A DNA stretch of 30,689 nucleotides from Candidatus Omnitrophota bacterium (GCA_030691865.1 JAUYDL010000004.1:1-30689), one strand, 5' to 3'; numbered from the stretch's first letter, positions 8,767 through 15,170 are shown. A program made the numbers and translations. Notes: generated by a model from the letters alone, not told the origin.

Positions 8767-9352
8767 TCTTGGCCTCCAGATCTGTTTGGCTGATCGGTTC
8801 TATTGCATCGTGAGCTTCCTGCTGTTGAGCTAAAACTGTAAAATCCTCCATCTTAGGCAGGTCGGCAAGAGATTTTAAACCAAAATGCTCCAGAAATTCC
8901 CGGGTAGTACTAAAAACAAAGGGCCGGCCGGGAATCTTCTTTCTGCCGCAAATACGAATTAGATTTTTGTCAATCAGGCTTTTTACTACGCCGTCAACAT
9001 TTACATTTCTCAAAGATTCAATCTCGCTCTTTGTGAGCGGTTGCTTATAGGCAACAATCGCCAGAGATTCAAGGGCTGGCTTAGACAACTTATCACTATA
9101 GCGGTTTTTAAAAAGTTTTTTTAAGAAAGGGGCAAAATTACTATTGGTAATCATCTGAAATCCGCCGGCAATCTCAACTACCCGAATGCCTCTATTTTGT
9201 GCCTCATATTCATTTTTTAATTCAGTAATAATTTTGTTAATACTGGGGGTATCCAGATCCCCTAAAACCTTTTTTATTTGCTCCGTGGTAATGGGCCTCT
9301 CGGATGCAAAAATTAAAGCCTCTACCGCTGATTTTAAATTATTCTCTTCCAT
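8744..9352 (-). CDS. scpB: Segregation and condensation protein B
   Basis: ScpB is the winged-helix kite subunit that, with ScpA, regulates the SMC complex in chromosome compaction. The 202-aa product has the two winged-helix units, with EALIFASERPITTEQIK at the start and the conserved ALESLAIVAYKQPLTKSEIE and GRPFVFSTTREFLEHFGL blocks. The acidic Gln-rich C-terminal tail is variable in this family. No scpA or smc is present in the window. The gene starts 7 nt after the ruvA stop and overlaps pheA by 23 bp. Confidence 0.95.
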   Translation of the reverse strand: MEENNLKSAVEALIFASERPITTEQIKKVLGDLDTPSINKIITELKNEYEAQNRGIRVVEIAGGFQMITNSNFAPFLKKLFKNRYSDKLSKPALESLAIVAYKQPLTKSEIESLRNVNVDGVVKSLIDKNLIRICGRKKIPGRPFVFSTTREFLEHFGLKSLADLPKMEDFTVLAQQQEAHDAIEPISQTDLEAKNESEQIA

Positions 9353-9359
9353 GTTTTAT

Positions 9360-9983
9360 CTACCTAGCCCTTTTTTGTTTATACACTAGATTCAACAATT
9401 CTTCCGTAGTATTTACTTGAGAATTTATTTCCAAAACTTTCTTAATCATACCCAAGGCCTCGCTCCTTTTATATTCCAGTTGCAACAAAACATCCAAAGC
9501 TTCTTCAGATATATTTTTGGCTGCGGTCTTTTCTTCTATAGTGCGATCTTGAATCAGGCCGAATTTACCTACTTTATTTTGCAGTTTAGCCACGATCTCT
9601 TTTGCTCTTTGCTCACCTATACCGGGAAGTGATTTTAGGGAAACCAAATCCCCATCATCAATGGCCTTGGCGATTAATGAGATGGGCTTATTCAAAGCCT
9701 TCAACGCAGCCCGCGGCCCAATACCGGAAACCGTAATAAATATCTCAAAAAAATCCTTTTCTACCTGGCTTAGGAATCCGATTAAAATAGGTATACTCTT
9801 GGTTTGCTCAACCTGATAATAATGATAGGTTAACAGGGAAATCCTGCCATCAGAGCTCATCGCGCTATCCAGCCCCTGCATAACACAAGCAGGAATAAAA
9901 ATCTCATAACTTAGCCCTCCTAAATCCAGGACTAGGTAATTTGATCCTTTTTCCGTAACGAATCCCGTAATTCGAGAAATCAT
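9360..9983 (-). CDS. ruvA: Holliday junction branch migration protein RuvA
   Basis: RuvA binds four-way junctions and loads the RuvB motor. The 207-aa product has the N-terminal OB fold (MISRITGFVTEKGSNYLVLDLGG), two helix-hairpin-helix units (FEIFITVSGIGPRAAL and LVSLKSLPGIGEQRAKEIV) and a C-terminal RuvB-binding helical domain separated by a charged linker. The ATG overlaps the ruvC stop as ATGA. The usual partner ruvB is not next to it; scpB follows instead. Confidence 0.96.
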   Translation of the reverse strand: MISRITGFVTEKGSNYLVLDLGGLSYEIFIPACVMQGLDSAMSSDGRISLLTYHYYQVEQTKSIPILIGFLSQVEKDFFEIFITVSGIGPRAALKALNKPISLIAKAIDDGDLVSLKSLPGIGEQRAKEIVAKLQNKVGKFGLIQDRTIEEKTAAKNISEEALDVLLQLEYKRSEALGMIKKVLEINSQVNTTEELLNLVYKQKRAR

Positions 9984-10462
9984 AATTTTACTTTCACGAT
10001 ATAACTATGCGCTATCGCCAACGCCAAGGCATCAGTAACATCCAGATAAGGGGTCAAAGTTTTTAATCCTAAAGTGTGGGTGACCATTCTTTGCACCTGG
10101 GCTTTAGAAGCCAGCCCTTTTCCTACTATGGCTTTCTTTATGCGCGTAGCCGAGTATTCAAAAAAAGTCAGGTGCGCCGTAAAAGCCGCCAAAGCTATCA
10201 CTCCTCTGGCTTGGCCTAAAATACAAGCAGTTGCCGGATGTTTGTAATGTGAATATATTTTTTCCAGCACCAAACAATCTGCTCCTGTATCGCTGATTAA
10301 TTTGAGTACCCCGCGGTATATTTTATCTAAGCGCTGGGGGAGAACTTCCTTAGCGCAAGTTTTTATTATCCCGGCCTCAATTAAAGCTAAGGATGTTTTA
10401 TTAACCTGAATAACGCCATACCCGCTAACGGCTAAGGCCGGATCAATCCCTACGATAATCAT
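9980..10462 (-). CDS. ruvC: Holliday junction resolvase RuvC
   Basis: RuvC is an RNase H-fold endonuclease that cuts Holliday junctions symmetrically. The 160-aa product keeps all four acidic catalytic residues: D7 in VGIDPA, E67 in VLEKIY, and D141 and D144 in DVTDALALAIAH. It also has the KKAIVGKGLASKAQVQRMV segment typical of RuvC. The ATG overlaps the yebC stop as ATGA, and the yebC-ruvC-ruvA order is common in bacteria. Confidence 0.97.
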   Translation of the reverse strand: MIIVGIDPALAVSGYGVIQVNKTSLALIEAGIIKTCAKEVLPQRLDKIYRGVLKLISDTGADCLVLEKIYSHYKHPATACILGQARGVIALAAFTAHLTFFEYSATRIKKAIVGKGLASKAQVQRMVTHTLGLKTLTPYLDVTDALALAIAHSYIVKVKL

Positions 10463-11214
10463 TCCTCAGAAGCAACCTCATCTAAAATCTCATCCGGAAT
10501 ATCAAAATTGGCATAAACCTGTTGCACATCATCATGATCTTCCAGGGTTTCTACCAGCGCTAAAACCTGCTTTGCTTCATGGCCGGTAACCTTAATCGTT
10601 GAAGATGGAATCATGGTTAATTCCGCATCCACCCACTTAATACCTTTATCCTGAAGCGCCTGCTTAACCTTTTCTAAATCCGCAATCGCAGTGAAGATCT
10701 CATAGACATCAGTTTCATGTTTCATATCTTCAGCTCCGGCATCCAGGACGATATTCATCAATTCATCCTCTTTGATCTTATCTTTAGCCACTGAGATATA
10801 GCCTTTTTGCGTAAACATCCAGCTCACTGAACCTGCCCCGGCCATATTGCCGCCTTTTTTTGACATGATGTTACGTATCTCAGCAGTAGTACGGTTTTTA
10901 TTATCCGTAAGCGAATCAATTAAAATCGCCACCCCTCCCGGACCATAAGCCTCATACATTACTGCCTCATAGACTACTCCGGGAAGTTCACCGGTTCCCC
11001 GTTTAATCGCCATCTTCACATTATCCGAAGGCATATTTGCTTCTTTAGCCTTTTGCATTATTGCACGCAGCCGGGGATTAGAATCAGGGTTTCCTCCGCC
11101 ATCCCTGGCTACTACCACTAACTCTTTAATAATCTTAGTAAAGGTTGCGCCGCGTTTAGCATCAGCTATACCTTTTTTACCTTTATTCGTCTTCCATTTT
11201 GAATGACCTGACAT
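10459..11214 (-). CDS. yebC: YebC/PmpR family protein
   Basis: This conserved family has been described as DNA-binding regulators and, more recently, as translation factors that relieve ribosome stalling at proline-rich stretches. The 251-aa product is of normal length and begins with the hallmark MSGHSKWKTNKGKKGIADAK, followed by the FTKIIKELVVVARDGGGNPD block and a three-domain layout. It has a strong ribosome site (AGGAGGAAGATATG). The 62-bp double-hairpin repeat lies directly upstream, then the RNase P RNA gene, so yebC may be read through from rnpB. Confidence 0.97.
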   Translation of the reverse strand: MSGHSKWKTNKGKKGIADAKRGATFTKIIKELVVVARDGGGNPDSNPRLRAIMQKAKEANMPSDNVKMAIKRGTGELPGVVYEAVMYEAYGPGGVAILIDSLTDNKNRTTAEIRNIMSKKGGNMAGAGSVSWMFTQKGYISVAKDKIKEDELMNIVLDAGAEDMKHETDVYEIFTAIADLEKVKQALQDKGIKWVDAELTMIPSSTIKVTGHEAKQVLALVETLEDHDDVQQVYANFDIPDEILDEVASEE

Positions 11215-11227
11215 ATCTTCCTCCTCA

Positions 11228-11289
11228 TTTTTCCCCAGCCTCCGGCGCTTGGGGAAAAATGACCCCGAGCTCCCGCGAGGGGGAACATT
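11228..11289 (-). repeat. 62-bp double-hairpin intergenic repeat, copy A
   Basis: This copy matches 24618-24679 at 61 of 62 bases; the only difference is 11248 C versus 24638 A. On the minus strand it folds into two adjacent GC-rich hairpins, one built on CCCC...GGGG with a CTC/GAG core and one on TTTTCCCC...GGGGAAAA. It ends just before the yebC ribosome site, in the same place and orientation as the other copy relative to the cvpA-like gene. It may end or process the rnpB transcript, or act as a 5' UTR element. Confidence 0.85.
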
Positions 11290-11293
11290 ATTT

Positions 11294-11610
11294 AAAGGCA
11301 GACAGAATAAGCCGAGTTCTGTGTAGAGGCGATTATCCGTCTCTTAAGTGGCCATTCCTCTAAGCTCCGGCATTACTGCCGGAGTCAAGCAGCCTACCCG
11401 AGACTTCAAGTGGGGAGGGTTACCCCTGGTCTCTTATTTGGCCTTACTCCGCGTAGAGATTGCTCGTTTCACCTTTAATCGTCTCTGTAGCTCTAATCCT
11501 TACCGGCTCATCGCCGGCAGATGGGCGTTACCCATTACGTTACCCTATGGAGCTCGGACTTTCCTCCCGCCATTGAATTAATGGCGGGCAGCCACGTTCT
11601 GCCTGCCTAT
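11294..11610 (-). ncRNA. rnpB: RNase P RNA, bacterial type A
   Basis: This is the catalytic RNA of RNase P, which matures tRNA 5' ends. On the minus strand the conserved elements appear in order: P1 5' strand GGCAGGCAGA, CR-I GAGGAAAGTCCGAGCTCC, CR-II around AGCTACAGAGACG, GGTGAAACG, GTAAGGCCAAATA, and the 3' block ACAGAACTCGGCTTA. The P1 3' strand TCTGTCTGCC closes it near 11297. The ends are estimated from the P1 helix. The 5' end begins essentially at the stop codon of the upstream RNase H gene, so it is probably made from, or overlaps, that transcript. Confidence 0.97.
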
Positions 11611-12023
11611 ATCAAAGATTTCCCTAAGGCTAACTTAATCGCTTTAGTTGCCAATTTATCCGCCAAGCTATTCTCTTGGCGAGAAATATGATTAATTAAA
11701 ACTTTTTCAAAACCCGTCAAAAGATGCACTGCCCGGTTATATAAATATATTATGCCCGCATGCTTAACTTTATAAATTTTATTTAACTGCCGGGCTAAAA
11801 GCTGGCTATCGGTATTAATTTTTAAACTCTTAGCTTTTAATAACAATGCTTCTTGGAGTGCGTAAATAAGAGCAGTATATTCAGCTACATTATTCGTAGC
11901 CGTGCCGATATAATTTGAGATATTCTTAATCCGTAAACCGTCTCGATAAATTACAATCCCCACCCCGCTATGCCCCGGGTTACCCTTGGATGCGCCATCA
12001 ATATAAATTTCTAAATGACTCAT
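11607..12023 (-). CDS. rnhA: RNase HI-type ribonuclease
   Basis: The 138-aa product is a reverse-transcriptase-like RNase H fold that would cleave RNA in RNA/DNA hybrids. The four catalytic carboxylates are in place: D9 (YIDGASKGNPG), E48 (NNVAEYTAL), D72 (NTDSQL) and D122 (SLADKLA). The basic handle region of E. coli RNase HI is absent, as in many Gram-positive and archaeal type homologues. The TAG stop lies at the very 5' end of rnpB. The gene starts 6 nt after the zinc-ribbon protein gene, a pairing common in bacteria. Confidence 0.92.
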   Translation of the reverse strand: MSHLEIYIDGASKGNPGHSGVGIVIYRDGLRIKNISNYIGTATNNVAEYTALIYALQEALLLKAKSLKINTDSQLLARQLNKIYKVKHAGIIYLYNRAVHLLTGFEKVLINHISRQENSLADKLATKAIKLALGKSLI

Positions 12024-12029
12024 TCTACT

Positions 12030-12743
12030 CTAGTCTCCAGTAATATAAAGAATGCGATTGCAAACTTCACAAGTAATAATATGTTCATACATCTTTATCA
12101 AATTGATTACCTGAGGAGGCACTAACATATGGCATCCCCCGCAGGAATTATCCTTAACCGTAACCATGGCTAAACCATCCCGGCTATGTAAAATTCTCTC
12201 ATACTTCTGCAGCATCTTAGGATCGATACCGGGAATAATCTGCTTTCTTTGGGCATCCAGCTGGCTTAACCGGCTGTCTATTTCTTCGCTGCGCAATTCT
12301 ACCGCTTTCTTTTGCTGCAGAAAAACCTTTTCCTCATCCTTTAGCTTCAGGTTCTCAGAGTCAATCTGCGCTTTTATTTTATCCGACTCCTCAAAAGAAA
12401 TCAGAATTTTTTCTTCAATTACCCCCCCATCAGCCTTGGCGTCTGCAATCTGCTGTTGCATAATCTGAAATTCTTTATTGGTCTTTAAAGAAAAAAGCTG
12501 CCCGGTCAGCTTTTTAACCCCTTCAACATTAGTAGCAAGTTGGAGTTCTTTTTCCCTACGTTGTTTTTGCAAATCTAAAGACTTCTTTTCCAGGACCATC
12601 AAATTCTGTTTTTTAAGCTCAAAAGCAGTTTCCATAGCCTTGATCTCTTGGGGCTTGGCTGATCTTTCATTTCCTAAAGCGTAAATCTCACTATCCAATT
12701 CCTGTAACCTTACTAAACCGATAATCTGAGTTTTTAAATCCAT
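12030..12743 (-). CDS. Coiled-coil protein with C-terminal C4 zinc ribbon (CT398-like)
   Basis: The product is 237 aa from the chosen ATG. Residues about 5-175 are heptad-rich, Lys/Glu/Gln-rich helix (long antiparallel coiled coil). The last 45 or so residues contain CGGCHMLVPP and CEVCNRILY, giving two CxxC knuckles of a zinc ribbon. This architecture matches the CT398/HP0958 family. HP0958 has been linked to RNA and flagellar regulation, but no precise role can be assigned here. The frame is open to 12788. An in-frame TTG at 12752 is better spaced from AGGAG than the ATG at 12743, so the start is uncertain by three codons. Confidence 0.85.
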   Translation of the reverse strand: MDLKTQIIGLVRLQELDSEIYALGNERSAKPQEIKAMETAFELKKQNLMVLEKKSLDLQKQRREKELQLATNVEGVKKLTGQLFSLKTNKEFQIMQQQIADAKADGGVIEEKILISFEESDKIKAQIDSENLKLKDEEKVFLQQKKAVELRSEEIDSRLSQLDAQRKQIIPGIDPKMLQKYERILHSRDGLAMVTVKDNSCGGCHMLVPPQVINLIKMYEHIITCEVCNRILYITGD

Positions 12744-12780
12744 GCTCGCCAATTTATCTCCTCTGGACTCTTGGTGGGTC

Positions 12781-12839
12781 CGCCACATAGGGTTCGCCTG
12801 AGCGTCAACAATGGCGAATGTGAATGTGGCGCTCTAACC
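12781..12839. repeat. Nested inverted repeat containing a tRNA-Val fragment
   Basis: CGCCACAT (12781-12788) pairs perfectly with ATGTGGCG (12824-12831). Inside it TTCGCC (12793-12798) pairs with GGCGAA (12813-12818). Bases 12817-12839 match the anticodon-arm and D-arm part of the nearby tRNA-Val gene (12935-12957) at 22 of 23 positions. A further hairpin CCAGCC-GTA-GGCTGG follows at 12840-12854. This looks like a partial tRNA duplication caught up in a small palindromic element; no coding function is seen. Confidence 0.6.
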
Positions 12840-12900
12840 CCAGCCGTAGGCTGGTCCGCCATAATAAAATCTTTAGCGGAACCTGAACCTAATAATTAAT

Positions 12901-12974
12901 TGGGCGCAATAGGACTCGGACCTATGGCCTCTACAATGTGAATGTAGCGCTCTAACCAACTGAGCTATGCGCCC
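12901..12974 (-). tRNA. tRNA-Val (anticodon CAC)
   Basis: The minus strand folds into a complete cloverleaf of 74 nt including the discriminator A. The acceptor pair is GGGCGCA/TGCGCCC, the D-stem GCTC/GAGC, the anticodon stem CTACA/TGTAG with loop TTCACAT, and the T-stem ATAGG/CCTAT. The anticodon at loop positions 3-5 is CAC, reading GUG valine codons. CCA is not encoded. It lies 21 nt downstream of the CAT tRNA, likely on one transcript. Confidence 0.95.
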
Positions 12975-12995
12975 GATACCCTAACAAATATATTC

Positions 12996-13069
12996 TGGGC
13001 CCACAGGGACTCGAACCCCGGACCAATTGATTATGAGTCAACTGCTCTAACCAACTGAGCTATGGGCCC
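12996..13069 (-). tRNA. tRNA with CAT anticodon (Met, or Ile2 if lysidine-modified)
   Basis: A full 74-nt cloverleaf is present: acceptor GGGCCCA/TGGGCCC, D-stem GCTC/GAGC, anticodon stem GTTGA/TCAAT with loop CTCATAA, and T-stem CGGGG/CCCTG with loop TTCGAGT. The anticodon is CAT. The first acceptor pair is Watson-Crick G-C, so it is not the initiator. Elongator Met and Ile2 cannot be separated safely by eye. CCA is not encoded. Its 5' half plus upstream sequence is duplicated at 15612-15706. Confidence 0.92.
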
Positions 13070-13123
13070 TAAAAATAATACTATATATTACTATTTTTAG
13101 GGATTTTTGGCAAGCTAAAACTT
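13029..13123. repeat. 95-bp direct repeat, copy 1 (tRNA 5' half plus flank)
   Basis: This copy is identical to 15612-15706 except for one base (13115 C, 15698 T). It covers tRNA positions 1-41, ending just past the anticodon loop, plus 54 bp upstream of the tRNA, including the last 13 codons of the 151-aa gene. The two copies are offset by 2,583 bp and bound the segment with the NYN gene and candidate RNAs. They resemble attachment-site repeats of a tRNA-targeting element, although no integrase is present. Confidence 0.85.
13067..13102. repeat. 36-bp palindrome at the tRNA 5' end
   Basis: Perfect 11-base arms CCCTAAAAATA and TATTTTTAGGG flank a 14-base AT-rich centre. The left arm takes in the first three bases of the CAT tRNA and the right arm lies at the 3' end of the preceding ORF. 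The palindrome is duplicated intact at 15650-15685. It could be a plus-direction terminator (followed by ATTTTT), a tRNA leader hairpin or a recombination site. Confidence 0.7.
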
Positions 13124-13536
13124 ATTAAAGATTTAAAGAGGTCGTTTATCAACTCCGCTATCCGCTTTAAAGGAACCATGCCTGGGGTTAAAACTTTTCC
13201 CTTACTAAGATGAGATAATTCATTCCTAAGACGCCTGCCGGCATCATATAACTCATGCATTCCCGCAGGCAATAACCCTTCCTGGGTTAACCGTTGTATC
13301 ATACTATATAAATTCCTACCGCACTTCCCATACTCAGCCTTATATTTCAACGTCAATGCCGTTTCCATTACCTGATCCGGAACCTCTTCCCGCAAAATGA
13401 TTCCCTCTACCGCATTGTTAAGGCTCTCAAGCGATATCGGTCCTGCTATTTTTTCAAATGACTTAAATACTAAATCCTTTTTTAGGACCTTATAAAAACC
13501 CTCTGGATCATCTCCTAAATTTATCCGATTATCCAT
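13081..13536 (-). CDS. Hypothetical protein, 151 aa, DUF4145/HEPN-like C-terminus
   Basis: I do not recognise a named family. The product is soluble and mostly helical. Its second half (YDAGRRLRNELSHLSKGKV, then a helix IAELINDLF) resembles the RxxxxH-type ending seen in DUF4145 and HEPN-fold proteins, some of which are RNases; R...N...H is visible around residues 115-123. The assignment is tentative. The ATG at 13536 has AGGAG about 9 bases upstream, whereas a GTG at 13542 would be too close to it. It starts 5 nt after the lipoprotein gene stop. Its last 13 codons lie in the 95-bp direct repeat, and its stop falls just before the tRNA. Confidence 0.65.
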   Translation of the reverse strand: MDNRINLGDDPEGFYKVLKKDLVFKSFEKIAGPISLESLNNAVEGIILREEVPDQVMETALTLKYKAEYGKCGRNLYSMIQRLTQEGLLPAGMHELYDAGRRLRNELSHLSKGKVLTPGMVPLKRIAELINDLFKSLISFSLPKIPKNSNI

Positions 13537-13541
13537 TGGCA

Positions 13542-13883
13542 CTATCTCCTGGTAGACGAATAATCCACCACGATGTTATCTTTAAATACTACGTTCAATT
13601 CCTGGTATTTAGTATCAACGCTCATCTTAGTGCAAAACGGAATTGGAGAAATTTGCGATTTTGTCTGCATAAACACAAACTTATAGACCTCTTGGCCAGC
13701 GGCCGTGGTAGATATGCTATGAGGATTACCAAACCACTGCAGGATCTCTGCCTTGGTAGTTTTATTAAGCTTGATCTTAAAGATAGCCTGAGGATCGATT
13801 TCTTTGCCGCCTATGCCAGTACTCATGGTCATACAGCCAGACGAAATTAAAACCATCAAACTCAATATAAGAAATAGCCTCAT
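13542..13883 (-). CDS. Small SmpA/OmlA (BamE)-like lipoprotein
   Basis: The 113-aa product begins with a hydrophobic signal peptide and a lipobox ending at C17 (LISSGC), so it should be lipidated and envelope-located. The remainder has the SmpA/OmlA pattern: a short helix with KTTKAEILQWFGNPHSI followed by beta strands such as EVYKFVF and ELNVVFKDNIVVDYS. BamE-type proteins assist beta-barrel assembly, but many small lipoproteins share this fold, so the role here is open. It lies between a 73-aa gene and the 151-aa gene, apparently on the same transcript. Confidence 0.72.
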   Translation of the reverse strand: MRLFLILSLMVLISSGCMTMSTGIGGKEIDPQAIFKIKLNKTTKAEILQWFGNPHSISTTAAGQEVYKFVFMQTKSQISPIPFCTKMSVDTKYQELNVVFKDNIVVDYSSTRR

Positions 13884-13907
13884 TCAGCACCTACGGCTAA
13901 ATAAAAT

Positions 13908-14129
13908 TTAGAGGGTTCTGGCTAATTCTTTGATGAAACGTTCAGCCTTATCCCGAGCTATGTTTTCTACATTCTCAAGCTTTTCAGTTCCCGGGACCAT
14001 AACCTCTACATCAATATCGTGCCGGTAAGCAATCACTTCTGTTTCATGTTCTCCAGAATTAAAACTTACTAAATGCCATTCGTTAGGTGAATCGGCAAAA
14101 ATAATCTTATCCATCTTTAATCCAGGCAT
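13908..14129 (-). CDS. Small hypothetical protein (73 aa)
   Basis: I do not recognise a family. The product is acidic and soluble, with two beta-rich stretches (WHLVSFNSGEHETEVIAYR and DVEVMVPGTEKL) followed by a C-terminal amphipathic helix (ARDKAERFIKELARTL). A strong ribosome site (GGAGGAGGG) precedes the ATG, which supports expression. It is the first gene downstream of the GC-rich candidate RNA region at 14190-14500, so that RNA could be its 5' leader. Confidence 0.6.
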   Translation of the reverse strand: MPGLKMDKIIFADSPNEWHLVSFNSGEHETEVIAYRHDIDVEVMVPGTEKLENVENIARDKAERFIKELARTL

Positions 14130-14189
14130 AGATCCCTCCTCCTTAGGTTTACGAAAAAACGGCTATTTTGATCAGCTTACAGAACTTAA

Positions 14190-14500
14190 TTAAGAAGAAG
14201 GGTTAAGCGGTGGGCCTTCGCCATACTCGGCTAGGGTTATCCTCCGCCTTGTCTAGCTTTGCCTTTTTATCTCAGCGGATCCCTAAAGCAAGCCAACACC
14301 TTTGGGTTTCGGTTTCCCGGGCCAAAAGCCAACCCTTCATTACCACAACCCAATGGGATCCTTCATTTCAAGTTATCCAGAGCTTAACCAGAGTATTAGT
14401 TAAGGTTTCTGGGCCCTACGTGTAAGAAAGCAGGGGGCGGTACAGATGACGCGCTATGAAAGCGCTCATTTTACGGCCCTCCTTTCAGGTTGTGTAAACT
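14190..14500 (-). ncRNA. Candidate structured RNA or long leader (novel)
   Basis: This GC-rich stretch has no convincing long ORF and lies downstream of a good minus-strand promoter. Complementary pairs on the minus strand suggest a defined fold: GCGCT/AGCGC around 14455-14468; CTTAAC/GTTAAG around 14385-14405; a long-range GGATCCC/GGGATCC helix joining about 14354 to 14277; and TTGGGTT/AACCCAA nested inside it (about 14352 and 14304). An open 17-codon frame with a strong ribosome site sits at its 5' end. I can name no known RNA class; tmRNA, SRP RNA, 6S and RNase P features are absent. The ends are estimates. Confidence 0.4.
14416..14469 (-). CDS. Possible 17-aa leader peptide
   Basis: The ATG at 14469 is preceded by GGAGG with an 8-base gap. 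The frame reads MSAFIARHLYRPLLSYT and stops at 14416. It lies about 30 nt into the predicted transcript, inside the candidate structured RNA, and overlaps a GCGCT/AGCGC hairpin. It could be an attenuator-type leader peptide or chance; there is no run of one amino acid to suggest the signal sensed. Confidence 0.35.
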   Translation of the reverse strand: MSAFIARHLYRPLLSYT

Positions 14501-14504
14501 GTCT

Positions 14505-14534
14505 ATATTATCCTCCTCCGAAACTTAATTTCAA
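14505..14534 (-). promoter_or_regulatory. Promoter upstream of the candidate RNA
   Basis: On the minus strand TTGAAA (14534-14529) and TAATAT (14510-14505) are separated by 18 bp; a 16-bp alternative uses GATAAT. The predicted start near 14498 would transcribe the GC-rich region and then the 73-aa, lipoprotein and 151-aa genes toward the tRNAs. It is divergent from the NYN gene, whose ATG lies about 60 bp away. Confidence 0.5.
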
Positions 14535-14594
14535 CCCTTTTTTAGCCTTTCCCGTGGAATTTTAGGTTGAGAACTTGAAATAAAGTGGTATTTT

Positions 14595-15170
14595 ATGGTT
14601 ATGGTTAAAGAAAGAGCGATAGTATTTATCGATGGAAATAATCTTTATAACGGCTTAAAGGAATGCTACGGAATAGAGAGATTGGATTTAGAGCCTTTTT
14701 GTAATTATTTAGTGCAAGGCAGGGAACTTGTTGCAATATATTACGCTGATGCTAACTTTATTCGTACGGAAGGTTCAAATAACTATGATAAGCAACAAGC
14801 TTACTTTTCACATATTAGGAAAACAAAAAACTTGATTTTCCGTAAAGGTTATTTTAACAAAAGGACTAGGCCGCCTACGGAAAAGCTTGCCGATGTTTAT
14901 CTAGCGACAGATTTAGTTGATTTATGCCACAAAGATCAATTTGATTTTGCTTATCTTATATCCGGGGATAGCGATCTAACTCCAGCTGTGGATATCGTTG
15001 TGAGACAAGGAAAGAAGGTTATCAATGTTTACTTTGATAATCCTAAGAGAACCTCTTACGCTCTTCGATCACATTGTCAAAACTTATTTAAAAACATAAC
15101 AAAAACTATCGCCGATCAATACGTATGGGTTCCACCTGCGCCAAAGCCACCCACTACCCCTATAAAATGA
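14595..15170 (+). CDS. NYN-domain (LabA/DUF88-like) ribonuclease
   Basis: NYN domains are PIN-like metal-dependent RNase folds. The 191-aa product has the hallmark acidic sites: D13 in VFIDGNNLY, E96 and D100 in TEKLADVYLATD with D106, and D125 and D127 in LISGDSDLTPAVD. A short proline-rich tail ends the protein. It is the only clear plus-strand gene in the window and sits inside the repeat-bounded segment, which suggests it came in horizontally. A second ATG lies two codons on, and no strong ribosome site is visible for either. LabA-like proteins occur in regulatory, defence and toxin contexts; the target RNA cannot be told here. Confidence 0.88.
   Translation: MVMVKERAIVFIDGNNLYNGLKECYGIERLDLEPFCNYLVQGRELVAIYYADANFIRTEGSNNYDKQQAYFSHIRKTKNLIFRKGYFNKRTRPPTEKLADVYLATDLVDLCHKDQFDFAYLISGDSDLTPAVDIVVRQGKKVINVYFDNPKRTSYALRSHCQNLFKNITKTIADQYVWVPPAPKPPTTPIK

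Noticed and set aside
11348..11581. A plus-strand open frame of 77 codons
   Set aside because: It lies wholly within the RNase P RNA gene on the other strand.
13067..13102. The tRNA-linked palindrome as a minus-strand terminator
   Set aside because: Reading leftward it runs straight into the tRNA with no T-run, so it cannot end the minus transcript; only the plus direction has ATTTTT.
14210..14425. A 71-codon plus-strand open frame over the GC-rich region
   Set aside because: It has no ribosome site, no recognisable product, and lies opposite a strong minus-strand promoter and paired helices; the frame is better explained by high GC content.
14190..14500. tmRNA, SRP RNA, 6S RNA or a group I/II intron as identity of the GC-rich region
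   Set aside because: I looked for the tmRNA tRNA-like ends and tag, the SRP core loop and intron end motifs and found none.
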